Assembly: GCF_001188955.3 (NCBI RefSeq) | Contig: NZ_JPRF03000048.1 | Coordinates: 1 to 49,985 of the forward strand | Direction of reading: 5' to 3' | Source: Kitasatospora aureofaciens | GTDB lineage: Bacteria; Actinomycetota; Actinomycetes; Streptomycetales; Streptomycetaceae | Length of the DNA: 49,985 nt | Part shown: positions 40,467-48,109 of the stretch, piece after piece | How positions within the stretch are numbered: the stretch's first letter is position 1 | Layout: each line of letters begins with the position of its first letter | The notes under the pieces: generated by a model | The model's database searches: none | What the model was told of the DNA's origin: nothing | What the model saw: the letters and a program-made list of their open reading frames with translations, nothing else | Translations under genes and position numbers: made by a program

Positions 40467-41297
40467 CTACGAGCGCCGCTTCGGCTTGCCCCGCCGGGCC
40501 GCCGCGGCCGGGCCGCCACCTCGGCCCTTCTGCGGACCGGGCTTCTGGCCACCCGCCTTCTGCCCGCCGGTCTTCTGCCCGGCCGCCTTCTGCCCGCCGG
40601 CCTTCTGCTGCTGGGGCTTGCGCGGCGCCGCCGCCTTCCCGGGCTGCTCCTTCGACGGAGCCTCGGCCGCCTGCCCGGCCCCGCGGCCGCGCGAGCTGTT
40701 CACCGTGCGCCCCCGGACGATCCCGATGAACTCCTCCACCAGGTCCGTGGTCCGCTCCTGCGGCCAGGACAGCGCCACCTGCGACTGCGGCCCCTCCGCG
40801 ACCGGCCGGTAGGTGAGGTCCCGCCGGTGGTGCAGCCGGGCCAGCGACTGCGGGACCAGCAGCACGCCGACGTTGGCCGCCACCAGCTCGACCGCGTCCG
40901 CCGTGGTGTCCGGGCGGGCGATCGCCGGGCGCCCGGGGAGGGTCTCCGCGGTGAAGCCGAGGGTGTCGTCCAGCGGGTGGAAGACCACCTCCTCGGCGAG
41001 GTCGCCGAGGGCGACCTCCTCGGCGGCGGCGAGCCAGTGGTCCTTGGGGAAGACCACCACGGTGGTCTCGGTGTACAGCGGGATCGCGCTGAGCACGTCC
41101 TTGTCGACCGGCAGCCTGACCAGTCCGGCGTCCACCTCGCCCTCGCGAACCGTCCGCTCGCCCTCGGTGGAGGGCACCGCGACCAGGTCGAGCGGGACGT
41201 CCGGGAGCCGCTCGATCCAGACCCGGGCCCATTTGCCGGGGGTCACGCCCGGGACGTACGCGAGCCGGAAGGACGGGTTCACCTGCATGTCTGTCAC
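40467..41297 (-). CDS. LysR-type substrate-binding protein without DNA-binding domain, basic repeat tail
   Basis: 276 aa from GTG at 41297, which has TAGCCT six bases upstream (leaderless). Residues 8-200 form a LysR effector domain: FRLAYVPGVTPGKWARVW, REGEVDAGLVRLP, TTVVVFPKDHWLAAAEE and VAANVGVLLVPQSLAR. No helix-turn-helix is present at either end; the preceding DNA encodes none. The tail (about 205-276) is built from Ala/Gly-Gln-Lys units (GGQK, AGQK) and ends in a basic GKPKRR, so it could bind nucleic acid. It is divergent from a DUF5997 gene 58 bp away, a pairing I recall in streptomycetes. Confidence 0.82.
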   Translation of the reverse strand: MTDMQVNPSFRLAYVPGVTPGKWARVWIERLPDVPLDLVAVPSTEGERTVREGEVDAGLVRLPVDKDVLSAIPLYTETTVVVFPKDHWLAAAEEVALGDLAEEVVFHPLDDTLGFTAETLPGRPAIARPDTTADAVELVAANVGVLLVPQSLARLHHRRDLTYRPVAEGPQSQVALSWPQERTTDLVEEFIGIVRGRTVNSSRGRGAGQAAEAPSKEQPGKAAAPRKPQQQKAGGQKAAGQKTGGQKAGGQKPGPQKGRGGGPAAAARRGKPKRRS

Positions 41298-41303
41298 AGG
41301 GCA

Positions 41304-41348
41304 AGGCTACCGACCGTGACGGGAAGCGCTCGCGCACTCCCTTACCCT
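41304..41348. promoter_or_regulatory. Divergent leaderless promoter pair
   Basis: Minus strand TAGCCT (41309-41304) sits 6 nt before the LysR-like GTG. Plus strand TACCCT (41343-41348) sits 7 nt before the DUF5997 ATG. Neither start has a ribosome binding site. The two start codons are 58 bp apart, so the promoters back onto each other. Confidence 0.5.
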
Positions 41349-41355
41349 TGTCACC

Positions 41356-41775
41356 ATGACATCGCTCAAGCAGAAGACCAGCCAGACCATGAAGCCGGCC
41401 ACGGCGGCCAAGAAGCTGGGGATCTACCTCGCCGCTGCGCCGACCGACTTCCAGGAGGGCGTGGTCTCCCGCGAGGAGCTCAACGCGCTGCAGGCCGAGC
41501 CGCCGCAGTGGCTCCAGGAGCTGCGCAAGAACGGCCCGCACCCGCGCCCGGTGGTCGCCGCCAAGCTCGGCATCTCCATCTCGGGCCTGGCCCGCGGCGG
41601 CGTGACCGAGGCGCTCACCACCGCCGAGATCGACGCGATCAAGGCCGAGAACCCGCTGTGGCTCCAGCACGAGCGCGCCAACCAGGTCGACGTCCGCAAG
41701 GAGGAGGCCCGGATCAAGGCGAAGCACGAGAAGGAGGCCGCCGAGAAGGCCGCGAAGGAGTCCCGGGGCCACTGA
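41356..41775 (+). CDS. DUF5997 family protein
   Basis: 139 aa from ATG at 41356, probably leaderless. It matches the DUF5997 family of actinobacteria, from memory: KPATAAKKLGIYLAAAPTDF at the N-terminus, repeated as AAKLGISISGLARGG in the middle. EEL..L...PPQWLQELR and EIDAIKAENPLWLQHER follow each copy, so the protein holds two similar units, each a small helical motif. The C-terminal tail is Lys/Glu/Ala-rich (ARIKAKHEKEAAEKAAKE). Function unknown. Divergent from the LysR-like gene. After the stop, a 4-bp stem and T5 run near 41798-41816 could be a weak terminator. Confidence 0.85.
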   Translation: MTSLKQKTSQTMKPATAAKKLGIYLAAAPTDFQEGVVSREELNALQAEPPQWLQELRKNGPHPRPVVAAKLGISISGLARGGVTEALTTAEIDAIKAENPLWLQHERANQVDVRKEEARIKAKHEKEAAEKAAKESRGH

Positions 41776-41925
41776 GCCTCCCACGGCGTTCGGAGGAAGG
41801 GGCGGGCCTTTTTCGAGCCTGTACGGCGCCTGTTCCGAGCCGGTTCGGCGCCCGGGATCCCGAATTCCGGTTCGGCGGCGGTGCGTTCACATCGGGCGGA
41901 GGGAACTTCCCTCCCCCGTAGCGTA

Positions 41926-41955
41926 TTGACCGCACCGCCGCCGACTCCGAATAAT
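41926..41955 (+). promoter_or_regulatory. Promoter for a leaderless DUF885 gene
   Basis: TTGACC (41926-41931), 18-nt spacer, AATAAT (41950-41955), then 6 nt to the ATG at 41962. Good agreement with the vegetative-sigma consensus. No ribosome binding site, so the transcript is probably leaderless. Confidence 0.65.
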
Positions 41956-41961
41956 CGCCCA

Positions 41962-43659
41962 ATGACCGACCAGCCGGGCGACAGCCCGACCGCGCCCACC
42001 GCTCAGGACGAACTCGCCGCCCTCGCCGAGGAGTTCTTCGCGGCCGAGAACGCCCACGACCCCTTCGGGGCGACCCTCGGCGGCATCGAGGGCTACGCCC
42101 ACGAGGTACCCGACCCGTCCCGCGCGGCCGCGCTGCGCCACCGCGAGGTGCTCCGGGCCTTCCGTGCGCGCCTGGCGGCGATCCCACTGGACGGACTGGC
42201 CGGCGAGGACCGCCTCACCCACCGGGTGCTCGCCCGGCTGATCGAGAACAACAGCGGCTGGATCACCCACGGACTGGATGACTTCAGCGTCTCCGCGTCC
42301 ATCGTCGCCCCGCACAACACGGTCTTCGCCACCTTCGCCATGACCGCCGTCGACCAGGAGGGCGCCGGCGCGTACCTGGAGCGGCTGGCCGGCCTGCCCG
42401 GCTACTTCGACGCCGTCCTGCAGCGCAGCCTGGACGCCGCCGCCGAGGGCCGGCTGCCGCTGCGCAGCGGAGTGGACGCCGCCGTCACCCAGCTGGACGG
42501 CTACCTGGCCGCCGACCCGACCGCCGACCAGCTGCTGCGCCCGCTCCGGGGCCGCCCGGAGTACGAGCGGGCCCGGGCGATCGTGCGCGAGGGCGTCCGG
42601 CCGGCGGTGGCCCGCTACCGCGCCGGGCTGGCCCAGCGGCTGGCGCCGACCGCCCGGCCGGACGCCGAGGCCGGGGTCTGCCACGTGCCGGGCGGCGCCG
42701 AGGGCTACGCGGACGCCGTCGGCCGCTTCACCCGGCCCGGGCTCGCCCCGGAGGAGGTGCACCGGATCGGCCTGGAGACGGTGGCGGCGCTGCGCGAGGA
42801 CTTCGCCGAGCTGGGCGCCAAGGTGCTCGGCATCAGCGGCACCGACGCCGTACTGACCGCGCTGCGCGAGGACCGGTCGCTGCGCTTCGGCAGCGCGGCC
42901 GAGATCGTCGCGCTGGTGGACGGCGCCCTGGACCGCGCGCGGAGCGCCTCGGCCGACTGGTTCCGCCCGTACCCGATCGCCGACTGCGTGACCAGGGAGA
43001 TCGATCCGCTGGAGGCGGAGACCGCGCCGCTGGCCTACTACCAGCCTCCGGGCCCGGGCGGACTGCCCGGCACCCACTGGATCAACACGCTGAACCCGGA
43101 GAGCCGGTTCACCTACGAGTACGAGGCGATCGCCTTCCACGAGAGCGTGCCGGGTCACCACTTCCAGCTCGCGGTCGCCCAGACCCTGCACCACCTGCCG
43201 CGGTTCCGGCAGCGGGCGACCGCCGCACTGACCGCGCACGTCGAGGGCTGGGGCCTGTACACCGAGCGGCTGGCGGACGAGATGGGCCTGTACGGCTCGG
43301 AGCTGTCCCGCTTCGGCATGCTCTCGATGGACGCGCTGCGGGCGGTGCGCCTGGTGGTGGACACCGGGATGCACCACTACGGATGGTCCCGGGAGCGGGC
43401 GATGGCCTACATGCGGGAGAACACCGCGACCCAGGAGTCCAACGTCCGCAACGAGATCGACCGCTACATCGCCTGGCCGGGCCAGGCCACCGCCTACCTG
43501 ATCGGCCGTCGGGAGATCGTCCGGCACCGCGAGCGGGCGCAGGCCGCGCTCGGCGGGCGCTTCGACGTCCGGGAGTTCCACCACGAGGTGATCGGGCACG
43601 GCAGCCTGCCGCTGGACGTGCTGGACGACCTGATCACGGACTGGATCGCGGCGCGGTAG
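41962..43659 (+). CDS. DUF885 family protein (zinc-metallopeptidase-like)
   Basis: 565 aa from ATG at 41962; the frame continues upstream but is promoter DNA. The DUF885 family has a gluzincin-like site: HESVPGHH at 393-400, with a possible third ligand Glu428 in HVEGWGLYTERL. ENNSGWITHG and GTHWINTLNPESRFTYEYE are also family features. No signal peptide is present, so it is cytoplasmic. Substrates are unknown; it may hydrolyse small peptides or esters. It is followed after 17 bp by a strong hairpin terminator. The start is supported by the promoter and leaderless spacing. Confidence 0.9.
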   Translation: MTDQPGDSPTAPTAQDELAALAEEFFAAENAHDPFGATLGGIEGYAHEVPDPSRAAALRHREVLRAFRARLAAIPLDGLAGEDRLTHRVLARLIENNSGWITHGLDDFSVSASIVAPHNTVFATFAMTAVDQEGAGAYLERLAGLPGYFDAVLQRSLDAAAEGRLPLRSGVDAAVTQLDGYLAADPTADQLLRPLRGRPEYERARAIVREGVRPAVARYRAGLAQRLAPTARPDAEAGVCHVPGGAEGYADAVGRFTRPGLAPEEVHRIGLETVAALREDFAELGAKVLGISGTDAVLTALREDRSLRFGSAAEIVALVDGALDRARSASADWFRPYPIADCVTREIDPLEAETAPLAYYQPPGPGGLPGTHWINTLNPESRFTYEYEAIAFHESVPGHHFQLAVAQTLHHLPRFRQRATAALTAHVEGWGLYTERLADEMGLYGSELSRFGMLSMDALRAVRLVVDTGMHHYGWSRERAMAYMRENTATQESNVRNEIDRYIAWPGQATAYLIGRREIVRHRERAQAALGGRFDVREFHHEVIGHGSLPLDVLDDLITDWIAAR

Positions 43660-43675
43660 ACCCGGCGGCGGGCGG

Positions 43676-43708
43676 CGGTGCCGGTGGGGCCGGGCCCCAC
43701 CGGCACCG
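43676..43708 (+). terminator. Strong hairpin terminator after the DUF885 gene
   Basis: A 16-bp perfect inverted repeat, arms 43676-43691 and 43693-43708 (left arm cggtgccggtggggcc), with only one base between them. It starts 17 bp after the stop codon. It could also end a transcript from the degraded gene on the other side. Confidence 0.75.
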
Positions 43709-43714
43709 GCGGGC

Positions 43715-43876
43715 TCAGAACCGGACGGTCTTCAGCACCGAGTCGACGCCCATGCCCGAGGTCAGGTACAGGGTGTGCCCGTCCTGGCCGAGGAAGGCGT
43801 CGGTGACGGACGGCAGACCGAAGTCGGTGACGGTCTCCCCGGGTTCGTACCGCGACTTCGCCGCGACGAGGTCACG
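43715..43876 (-). pseudogene. C-terminal remnant of a degraded protein gene
   Basis: On the minus strand a 47-residue stretch from Lys reads as real protein: YEPGETVTDFGLPSVTDAFL, then GQDGHTLYLTSGMGVDSVLK, TVRF, stop at 43715-43717. An in-frame TAG (43879-43877) and non-coding sequence lie before it, and no start codon is in place. The pattern (GHTLYLTS-like strand, DxFL) suits the last blade of a secreted beta-propeller protein, but this is a weak guess. The rest of the 535-bp gap (43660-44194) holds a terminator and possible regulatory repeats. Confidence 0.45.
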
Positions 43877-44000
43877 CTACGGCACGGTCGCGAGCGCCGG
43901 GGGCGAATTGTTCGAACCCTGTCCGAACACGACCCCTTCACGGTTCGGGCAGATCGGGAACCGGCCGGCGAACGCCGCCGGGCGGGGCGGTGGCGGACCT

Positions 44001-44057
44001 GCCGGGGCGTCAACCTGAGCGTCAGCCGGGGTGTCAACAGTGCGGAAACGATTCCGC
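44001..44057. promoter_or_regulatory. Direct repeats and palindrome upstream of the HNH-like lipoprotein gene
   Basis: GCCGGGGCGTCAAC (44001-44014) is repeated as GCCGGGGTGTCAAC (44025-44038), 24 bp apart. It is followed by the dyad GCGGAA-ACGA-TTCCGC (44042-44057). A TAGTGT box at 44119-44124 could be the -10 for the gene at 44195; the -35 is weak. Confidence 0.4.
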
Positions 44058-44194
44058 GCGCCCGCGACAGACCTCCCGCGCCGGACGTCGCGTCACCCGT
44101 TCGGCCCTGTCGACACGGTAGTGTCCGCTGACGCGGCCTCCGGCACCCTCGCCGGCGGCCCGCCCGTACCACCGCAACGACCTGGAGGAACTCC

Positions 44195-44935
44195 GTGCCG
44201 GCTCCCGCCCGAGGCGCCATCGCCATAGCCGCGGCCGTCCTGCTCGCCGCAGCCGCAGGCTGCTCGTCCGGCGGCGGCCACACCGCCAAGGACGGCTCGC
44301 ACTCCAAGGACGGCGCCCACGGCTCCGCTCCGGCGGCCGCCGGCGACGCCGCCCAGCCCGCACCGGCCAAGATCGTGACCGGGCCCGGCCCGAAGAGCTC
44401 CTACGACGCCCAGCCGCAGCCCGCGGCGGGCAGCTGCCACTACCACTACACGGCGGACAAGCAGCCGCTGCCCGACCCCAACTGCACCCCGGGCGCGATC
44501 AGCCCGGCCGTCAACCAGGGCAACATCAACGACACCATCTGCAAGCCGGGCGGCTACACCTCGACCATCCGCCCGCCGGCGAACATCACCGGCAAGGAGA
44601 AGGCCGAGAACGCCAAGTCCTACGGCTACACGGGTCCGATGGGCGACGCCGAGTACGACCACCTGATCAGTCTGCAGCTCGGCGGCGACCCCAACGACCC
44701 GCGCAACCTGTGGATCCAGCCGCCCTCCCCCGGCCACGTGCCGGGCAAGGGGCCGAACAACCCCAAGGACTCGGTGGAGACCCACCTGCACACCGCGATC
44801 TGCAAGGGGCAGGTCACCCTGACCGCCGTCCAGCAGGCGATCGCCACCGACTGGACGACTGCCGAGGTGAAGCTCGGCATCAGCAAGGGCGCCACCGCCG
44901 CGCCCACCGCGGAGGCGGACGCCGACGGGGACTGA
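44195..44935 (+). CDS. Secreted lipoprotein with HNH-nuclease-like fold
   Basis: 246 aa from GTG at 44195 with GGAGG 5 bp upstream. Residues 1-22 are a lipoprotein signal ending AAAAGC with Cys23 as lipid anchor. A 45-residue Gly/Ala/His-rich linker follows. The C-terminal domain (about 100-235) has AEYDHLISLQLGGDPNDPRN (152-171), with Asp155-His156 and Asn171 at HNH-like positions, LWIQPP, then KDSVETHLHTAICKG. This is the ββα pattern of secreted HNH-type proteins in actinobacteria. Four Cys in the domain (81, 97, 116, 203) may form disulphides. The role may be nucleic-acid degradation at the cell surface, but activity is unproven. Confidence 0.8.
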   Translation: MPAPARGAIAIAAAVLLAAAAGCSSGGGHTAKDGSHSKDGAHGSAPAAAGDAAQPAPAKIVTGPGPKSSYDAQPQPAAGSCHYHYTADKQPLPDPNCTPGAISPAVNQGNINDTICKPGGYTSTIRPPANITGKEKAENAKSYGYTGPMGDAEYDHLISLQLGGDPNDPRNLWIQPPSPGHVPGKGPNNPKDSVETHLHTAICKGQVTLTAVQQAIATDWTTAEVKLGISKGATAAPTAEADADGD

Positions 44936-44942
44936 CACTCCC

Positions 44943-44957
44943 CGCCGGCCTCCGGCG
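44943..44957. terminator. Small hairpin terminator between convergent genes
   Basis: 6-bp stem (cgccgg / ccggcg), 3-nt loop, followed on the plus strand by aatcgtttc. It lies 8 bp after the lipoprotein stop, before the convergent glycosyltransferase. Confidence 0.45.
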
Positions 44958-45024
44958 AATCGTTTCAGCTCGTGCCGCTCCCGGTCAGGCCCCGCTGCGC
45001 GCGGTCAGCCGTGGCCGCGTCCGG

Positions 45025-46341
45025 TCAGCCGACGCTGCGCCCCAGCGTTTCGACCAGCTCGGCAATGGTGTCGAACGGCCGGTACTCCGCGAACTCCGCG
45101 CCCAGCGCGCGGGCCCGCTCGCGGAACCGGCCCTCGGCCAGCACCTGCTCGACCGCCCGGCCGACCGCCTCCGGCGCCGGGCGGCCGGTGCGCAGGTCCA
45201 GCCCCACGCCGGCCCACTGCACCCGGGCCGCCACCTCCGGCTTGTCCTCGCTCGCCCCGGCCACCACCAGCGGCACCCCGTACCGCAGCGCGGTCTGCAC
45301 CCCGCCGTAACCGCCGTTGCTCACCAGCACGTCGGCGTACGGCAGCAGCCGGTCGAACGGCACGTACCCGGCGGCGCGGACGTTGCCCGGCAGGCTGCCG
45401 CCGAGCAACTCGGCCAGCGCCCGCGGCCCGTCCGGACGGGCGGTGGTGGCCACCACCAGCACGTCCCGGTCGGCCAGGGCGCTGACCGTCGGCGCCACCA
45501 GCTCGCCGAGGTCGTCATTGGCCAGCGTCCCCTGGGTCACCACCACGACCGGCCGTCCGCCGTCCGTGACCTCGTCCCACCAGTCGGGCAGCGGCCGGTC
45601 CTCGCCGACGTTCCCCGGCAGCGCGCCGATCAGCCGGTACGAGGCGGGCGCGTCGCTGCGCGGGTACTCGAAGCCCGGCACGGTCAGCTGCAGGAACACG
45701 TCCGGCACCGCCACCTGGACCCGCCCGCGCGGCCCCTCCGGCAGCCGGACACCCAGCTCCGAGAACACCTTCTCCGCGTACCGCTGCAACGGCTCGCCGC
45801 GCCGGTCCGCCTCCTCGCGCAGCTCCCGCATCCGGGCCCGGCCCTCCTCGCCGGGCAGTGGCGGCACGCCCGGCCCGAACGGCGCGGTGTCCACGCTCGG
45901 CAGCATCGACGGGCTGATCCCGACCCCGATCAGTGCCGGGCGCTCCGCCCGCGGCCGGCTCAGGGCCAGCGGCAGCGCGCCCTGGACGAAGGCGTCGGCA
46001 ATCACCACGTCGGCCCCGAACTCCTCCAACAGCCCAAGCAGGGCCCGGTGCTGGTACGGGATCGGGTCGAGGAAGACGTGCTGCACGTCGAAGGCGATCC
46101 GCGACGGACCGGGCGGCAGGTCCGCCCGACCCGGGAAGGACGCGTCGAGGTCGCGGTCGTCCCAGTCCGCCTCGGCGGGCAGTGCGGCGAAGCGCACCCC
46201 CGCCCGCTCGGCGGCGGCCGCGAAGCGCGAACCGCCGAGGAAGACCACCTCGTGGCCGCGCGCGGCGAGGTCGGCGGAGATCGCCAGCAGCGGGCTGGCG
46301 TGCCCGTGCGCGGGCAGGGCGGTGGTGATGATCCTGGACAG
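45025..46341 (-). CDS. MGT-type glycosyltransferase (GT1), apparent CTG start
   Basis: 438 aa if it starts at CTG 46341. A GTG at 46248 is the first usual start in the frame but would remove the first beta-strand and donor-binding loop. The extra 31 residues read as a perfect GT-B N-terminus (IITTALPAHGHASPLLAI, SADLAARGHEV), and AGGAGG lies five bases before the CTG. The C-terminal domain shows VVVTQGTLAND, AGYVPFDRLLPYADVLVSNGG and GVPLVVAGASEDKPEVAARV, the sugar-nucleotide signature of macrolide-glycosyltransferase-like GT1 enzymes. Known members glucosylate macrolides, flavonoids and other small molecules for inactivation. It follows the SDR gene by 86 bp. Confidence 0.82.
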   Translation of the reverse strand: MSRIITTALPAHGHASPLLAISADLAARGHEVVFLGGSRFAAAAERAGVRFAALPAEADWDDRDLDASFPGRADLPPGPSRIAFDVQHVFLDPIPYQHRALLGLLEEFGADVVIADAFVQGALPLALSRPRAERPALIGVGISPSMLPSVDTAPFGPGVPPLPGEEGRARMRELREEADRRGEPLQRYAEKVFSELGVRLPEGPRGRVQVAVPDVFLQLTVPGFEYPRSDAPASYRLIGALPGNVGEDRPLPDWWDEVTDGGRPVVVVTQGTLANDDLGELVAPTVSALADRDVLVVATTARPDGPRALAELLGGSLPGNVRAAGYVPFDRLLPYADVLVSNGGYGGVQTALRYGVPLVVAGASEDKPEVAARVQWAGVGLDLRTGRPAPEAVGRAVEQVLAEGRFRERARALGAEFAEYRPFDTIAELVETLGRSVG

Positions 46342-46427
46342 CGGAACCTCCTGTGTTCGGGCCCGGTGCGTTCTGCTCGTTGCTGGAACTCACCGTAGGC
46401 AGAAGCGGTGGACGACCGATGAACAGC

Positions 46428-47195
46428 TCATCTGCCCAGTACCGCACCGCCGTTCAGACCGATCACCTGCCCGGTGAGGTAGCCGGCCGCCGGGGAGGCG
46501 ACGTAGGCCACCGCCTCGGCCACGTCAGCGGGGGTGCCGGCCCGGCCGACCAGGGTGTCGGCGACCTTCCGGGCATGGAACTCCTCGTTCCAGTCGGCCC
46601 CGAAGATCTCGGTGTCCACCACGTAGCCGGGCGCCAGCACGTTCACCGTGATCCCGTCCGGCCCCAACTGCCGCGCCAGGCCGAACGCCCAGCCGTGCAG
46701 GGCCGCCTTCGCGGCCGCGTACGAACCCGCCGAGTGCGGCCCGGCACCACCGCGTTGGGCGGCCGCCGAGCTGATCACCACCAGCCGGCCGCCGGGGCGG
46801 CGCAGCGCGCCCTGGAGCGCGGTGGTCAGCAGCACGGCGGTGAGCAGGTTGGTGTCCAGGTCCCGCCGCCAGGAGGCGGCCAGCGCGGCCAGGCCGGCGT
46901 CCTCGGGCGGGGTGATGATGGCACCCGCATTGTTCACCAGCACGTCCACCGGCCCGAGTTCACCGACCCGGGCGGCCACCTGCTCGACCACCGCCGGATC
47001 GGTCAGGTCCCCGGCCACCGGCACGACTGCGCCCGGTCCGGCATCCCGCTCGATCCGTGCCCGGGCCTCCTCCAACACCGCCGCCCGACGCCCGAGGACC
47101 GCCACCCGGTACCCGTCCCCGGCCAGCCGCGCGGCGATCGCCCGCCCGATCCCGGTACCCCCGCCGGACACCACCGCGAGCCGCTCCCTCGTCAC
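46428..47195 (-). CDS. SDR-family oxidoreductase
   Basis: 255 aa from GTG at 47195 (GTGA overlap with the TrmO-like stop). Classical SDR: SGGGTGIG at residues 10-17, LGRRAA after beta2 (NADP-like), NNAGAI, Ser in VISSAAAQ and active-site SYAAAK. The C-terminus YLTGQVIGLNGGAVLG is typical of FabG-like and sugar dehydrogenases. Substrate unknown. Located between the TrmO-like gene and the glycosyltransferase, all on the minus strand. Confidence 0.88.
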   Translation of the reverse strand: MTRERLAVVSGGGTGIGRAIAARLAGDGYRVAVLGRRAAVLEEARARIERDAGPGAVVPVAGDLTDPAVVEQVAARVGELGPVDVLVNNAGAIITPPEDAGLAALAASWRRDLDTNLLTAVLLTTALQGALRRPGGRLVVISSAAAQRGGAGPHSAGSYAAAKAALHGWAFGLARQLGPDGITVNVLAPGYVVDTEIFGADWNEEFHARKVADTLVGRAGTPADVAEAVAYVASPAAGYLTGQVIGLNGGAVLGR

Positions 47196-47674
47196 CGCTC
47201 GGCCCCGCCCTCGTAGTAGGTGCGCATCAGCTCGGTCGACCACGCGGGCTGGCGGACCTCACCGCGCGGCCCGAACTCGGCCAGGTACGGCTTGATGTCG
47301 AGCACCGGCGTGCCCGCCACCGCGTCCAGCCCGGTGACGTGCAGGTCCAGCCCGTCCACCCGCACCAGCGCGCAGCGCGAGACGCCGATCCGGTTGGGGC
47401 GGTTCTTGCCGCGCTGGGCGAAGATGCCCACCAGCGGCCAGTCGGTGTTGCCGCGCGGATGCCGGGCGCCGCTCTCGACCTTCCCCTCCGGGACGCGGTC
47501 GAAGTGGTACACCACCTCCAGGTGCGAGAACTCCGCCAGCCCGTACAGCGCCTCCTCGGTGAACCGGGTGCCGTCCACCCGGATGACCGCCGCGACGCTC
47601 CCCCAGCCGTCGTCGCGCACCTCCTCGCGCCCCCCGACCACCCGGGCCACCGGACGCACCGTCACTTCGCCCAT
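47192..47674 (-). CDS. TrmO/TsaA-like SAM-dependent tRNA methyltransferase
   Basis: 160 aa from ATG at 47674 with AAGGGGG upstream. Fits the TsaA (VirR/YaeB, TrmO) family: RPVARVVGGREEV at the N-terminus, HLEVVYHFDRVP, HPRGNTDWPLVGIFAQRGKNRPNRIGVS is cut here as RPNRIGVSRCALV, and VAGTPVLDIKPYLAEF at the C-terminus. The known reaction in E. coli is N6-methylation of t6A37 in tRNA-Thr. Short actinobacterial members may act on other substrates. First of three genes on this strand (TrmO-like, SDR, MGT). Confidence 0.85.
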   Translation of the reverse strand: MGEVTVRPVARVVGGREEVRDDGWGSVAAVIRVDGTRFTEEALYGLAEFSHLEVVYHFDRVPEGKVESGARHPRGNTDWPLVGIFAQRGKNRPNRIGVSRCALVRVDGLDLHVTGLDAVAGTPVLDIKPYLAEFGPRGEVRQPAWSTELMRTYYEGGAER

Positions 47675-47758
47675 GCCGTTTCCCCCTTCGACGTCGAACC
47701 GTTCACTCGGTACGGTAGCGATCCGAACGCGCGGACGATCAAGGGGGGCGGCGGGGCG

Positions 47759-48088
47759 GTGACGGACAGGGAGATCCAGGGCCTGGGCACGGAGCACGGC
47801 GACACGGTCGGCGCCGCGGTGTTCGGTGTCCTGACGGTCGCGCTAGACGTCCTCCTGTTGACCCGGATCTGGCGCTGGGCGGGCGAGCAGACCGCCTCCG
47901 AGCACCGGGCGGCGGCGAAGCAGACCGGCATCCTGATCGGAGCCGTCCTCTTCGCCGCCCTGCTCGGCGTCGCGATCGCCGGCCAGTGGTCCACGCCGCA
48001 CCGGCGCTGGCGCTGCGCGATGCTCAGCGCGCTGGGCTCACACCTGCTGCTGCCGCTGGGACTGCTCCTCGTGCTTGCGAGCCGCTGA
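47759..48088 (+). CDS. Small membrane protein, unknown function
   Basis: 109 aa from GTG at 47759, with AAGGGGGG upstream. Three hydrophobic segments are visible: VGAAVFGVLTVALDVLLL (about 18-35), TGILIGAVLFAALLGVAIAG (about 55-74), and LSALGSHLLLPLGLLLVLAS (about 89-108). Between the first two is a charged stretch (RIWRWAGEQTASEHRAAAKQ). No family recognised. It is divergent from the TrmO-like gene (84 bp) and convergent with the ADP-ribosylglycohydrolase, 21 bp apart. Confidence 0.7.
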   Translation: MTDREIQGLGTEHGDTVGAAVFGVLTVALDVLLLTRIWRWAGEQTASEHRAAAKQTGILIGAVLFAALLGVAIAGQWSTPHRRWRCAMLSALGSHLLLPLGLLLVLASR

Positions 48089-48109
48089 GGCTGCCCGCGG
48101 TGGCGCCGC

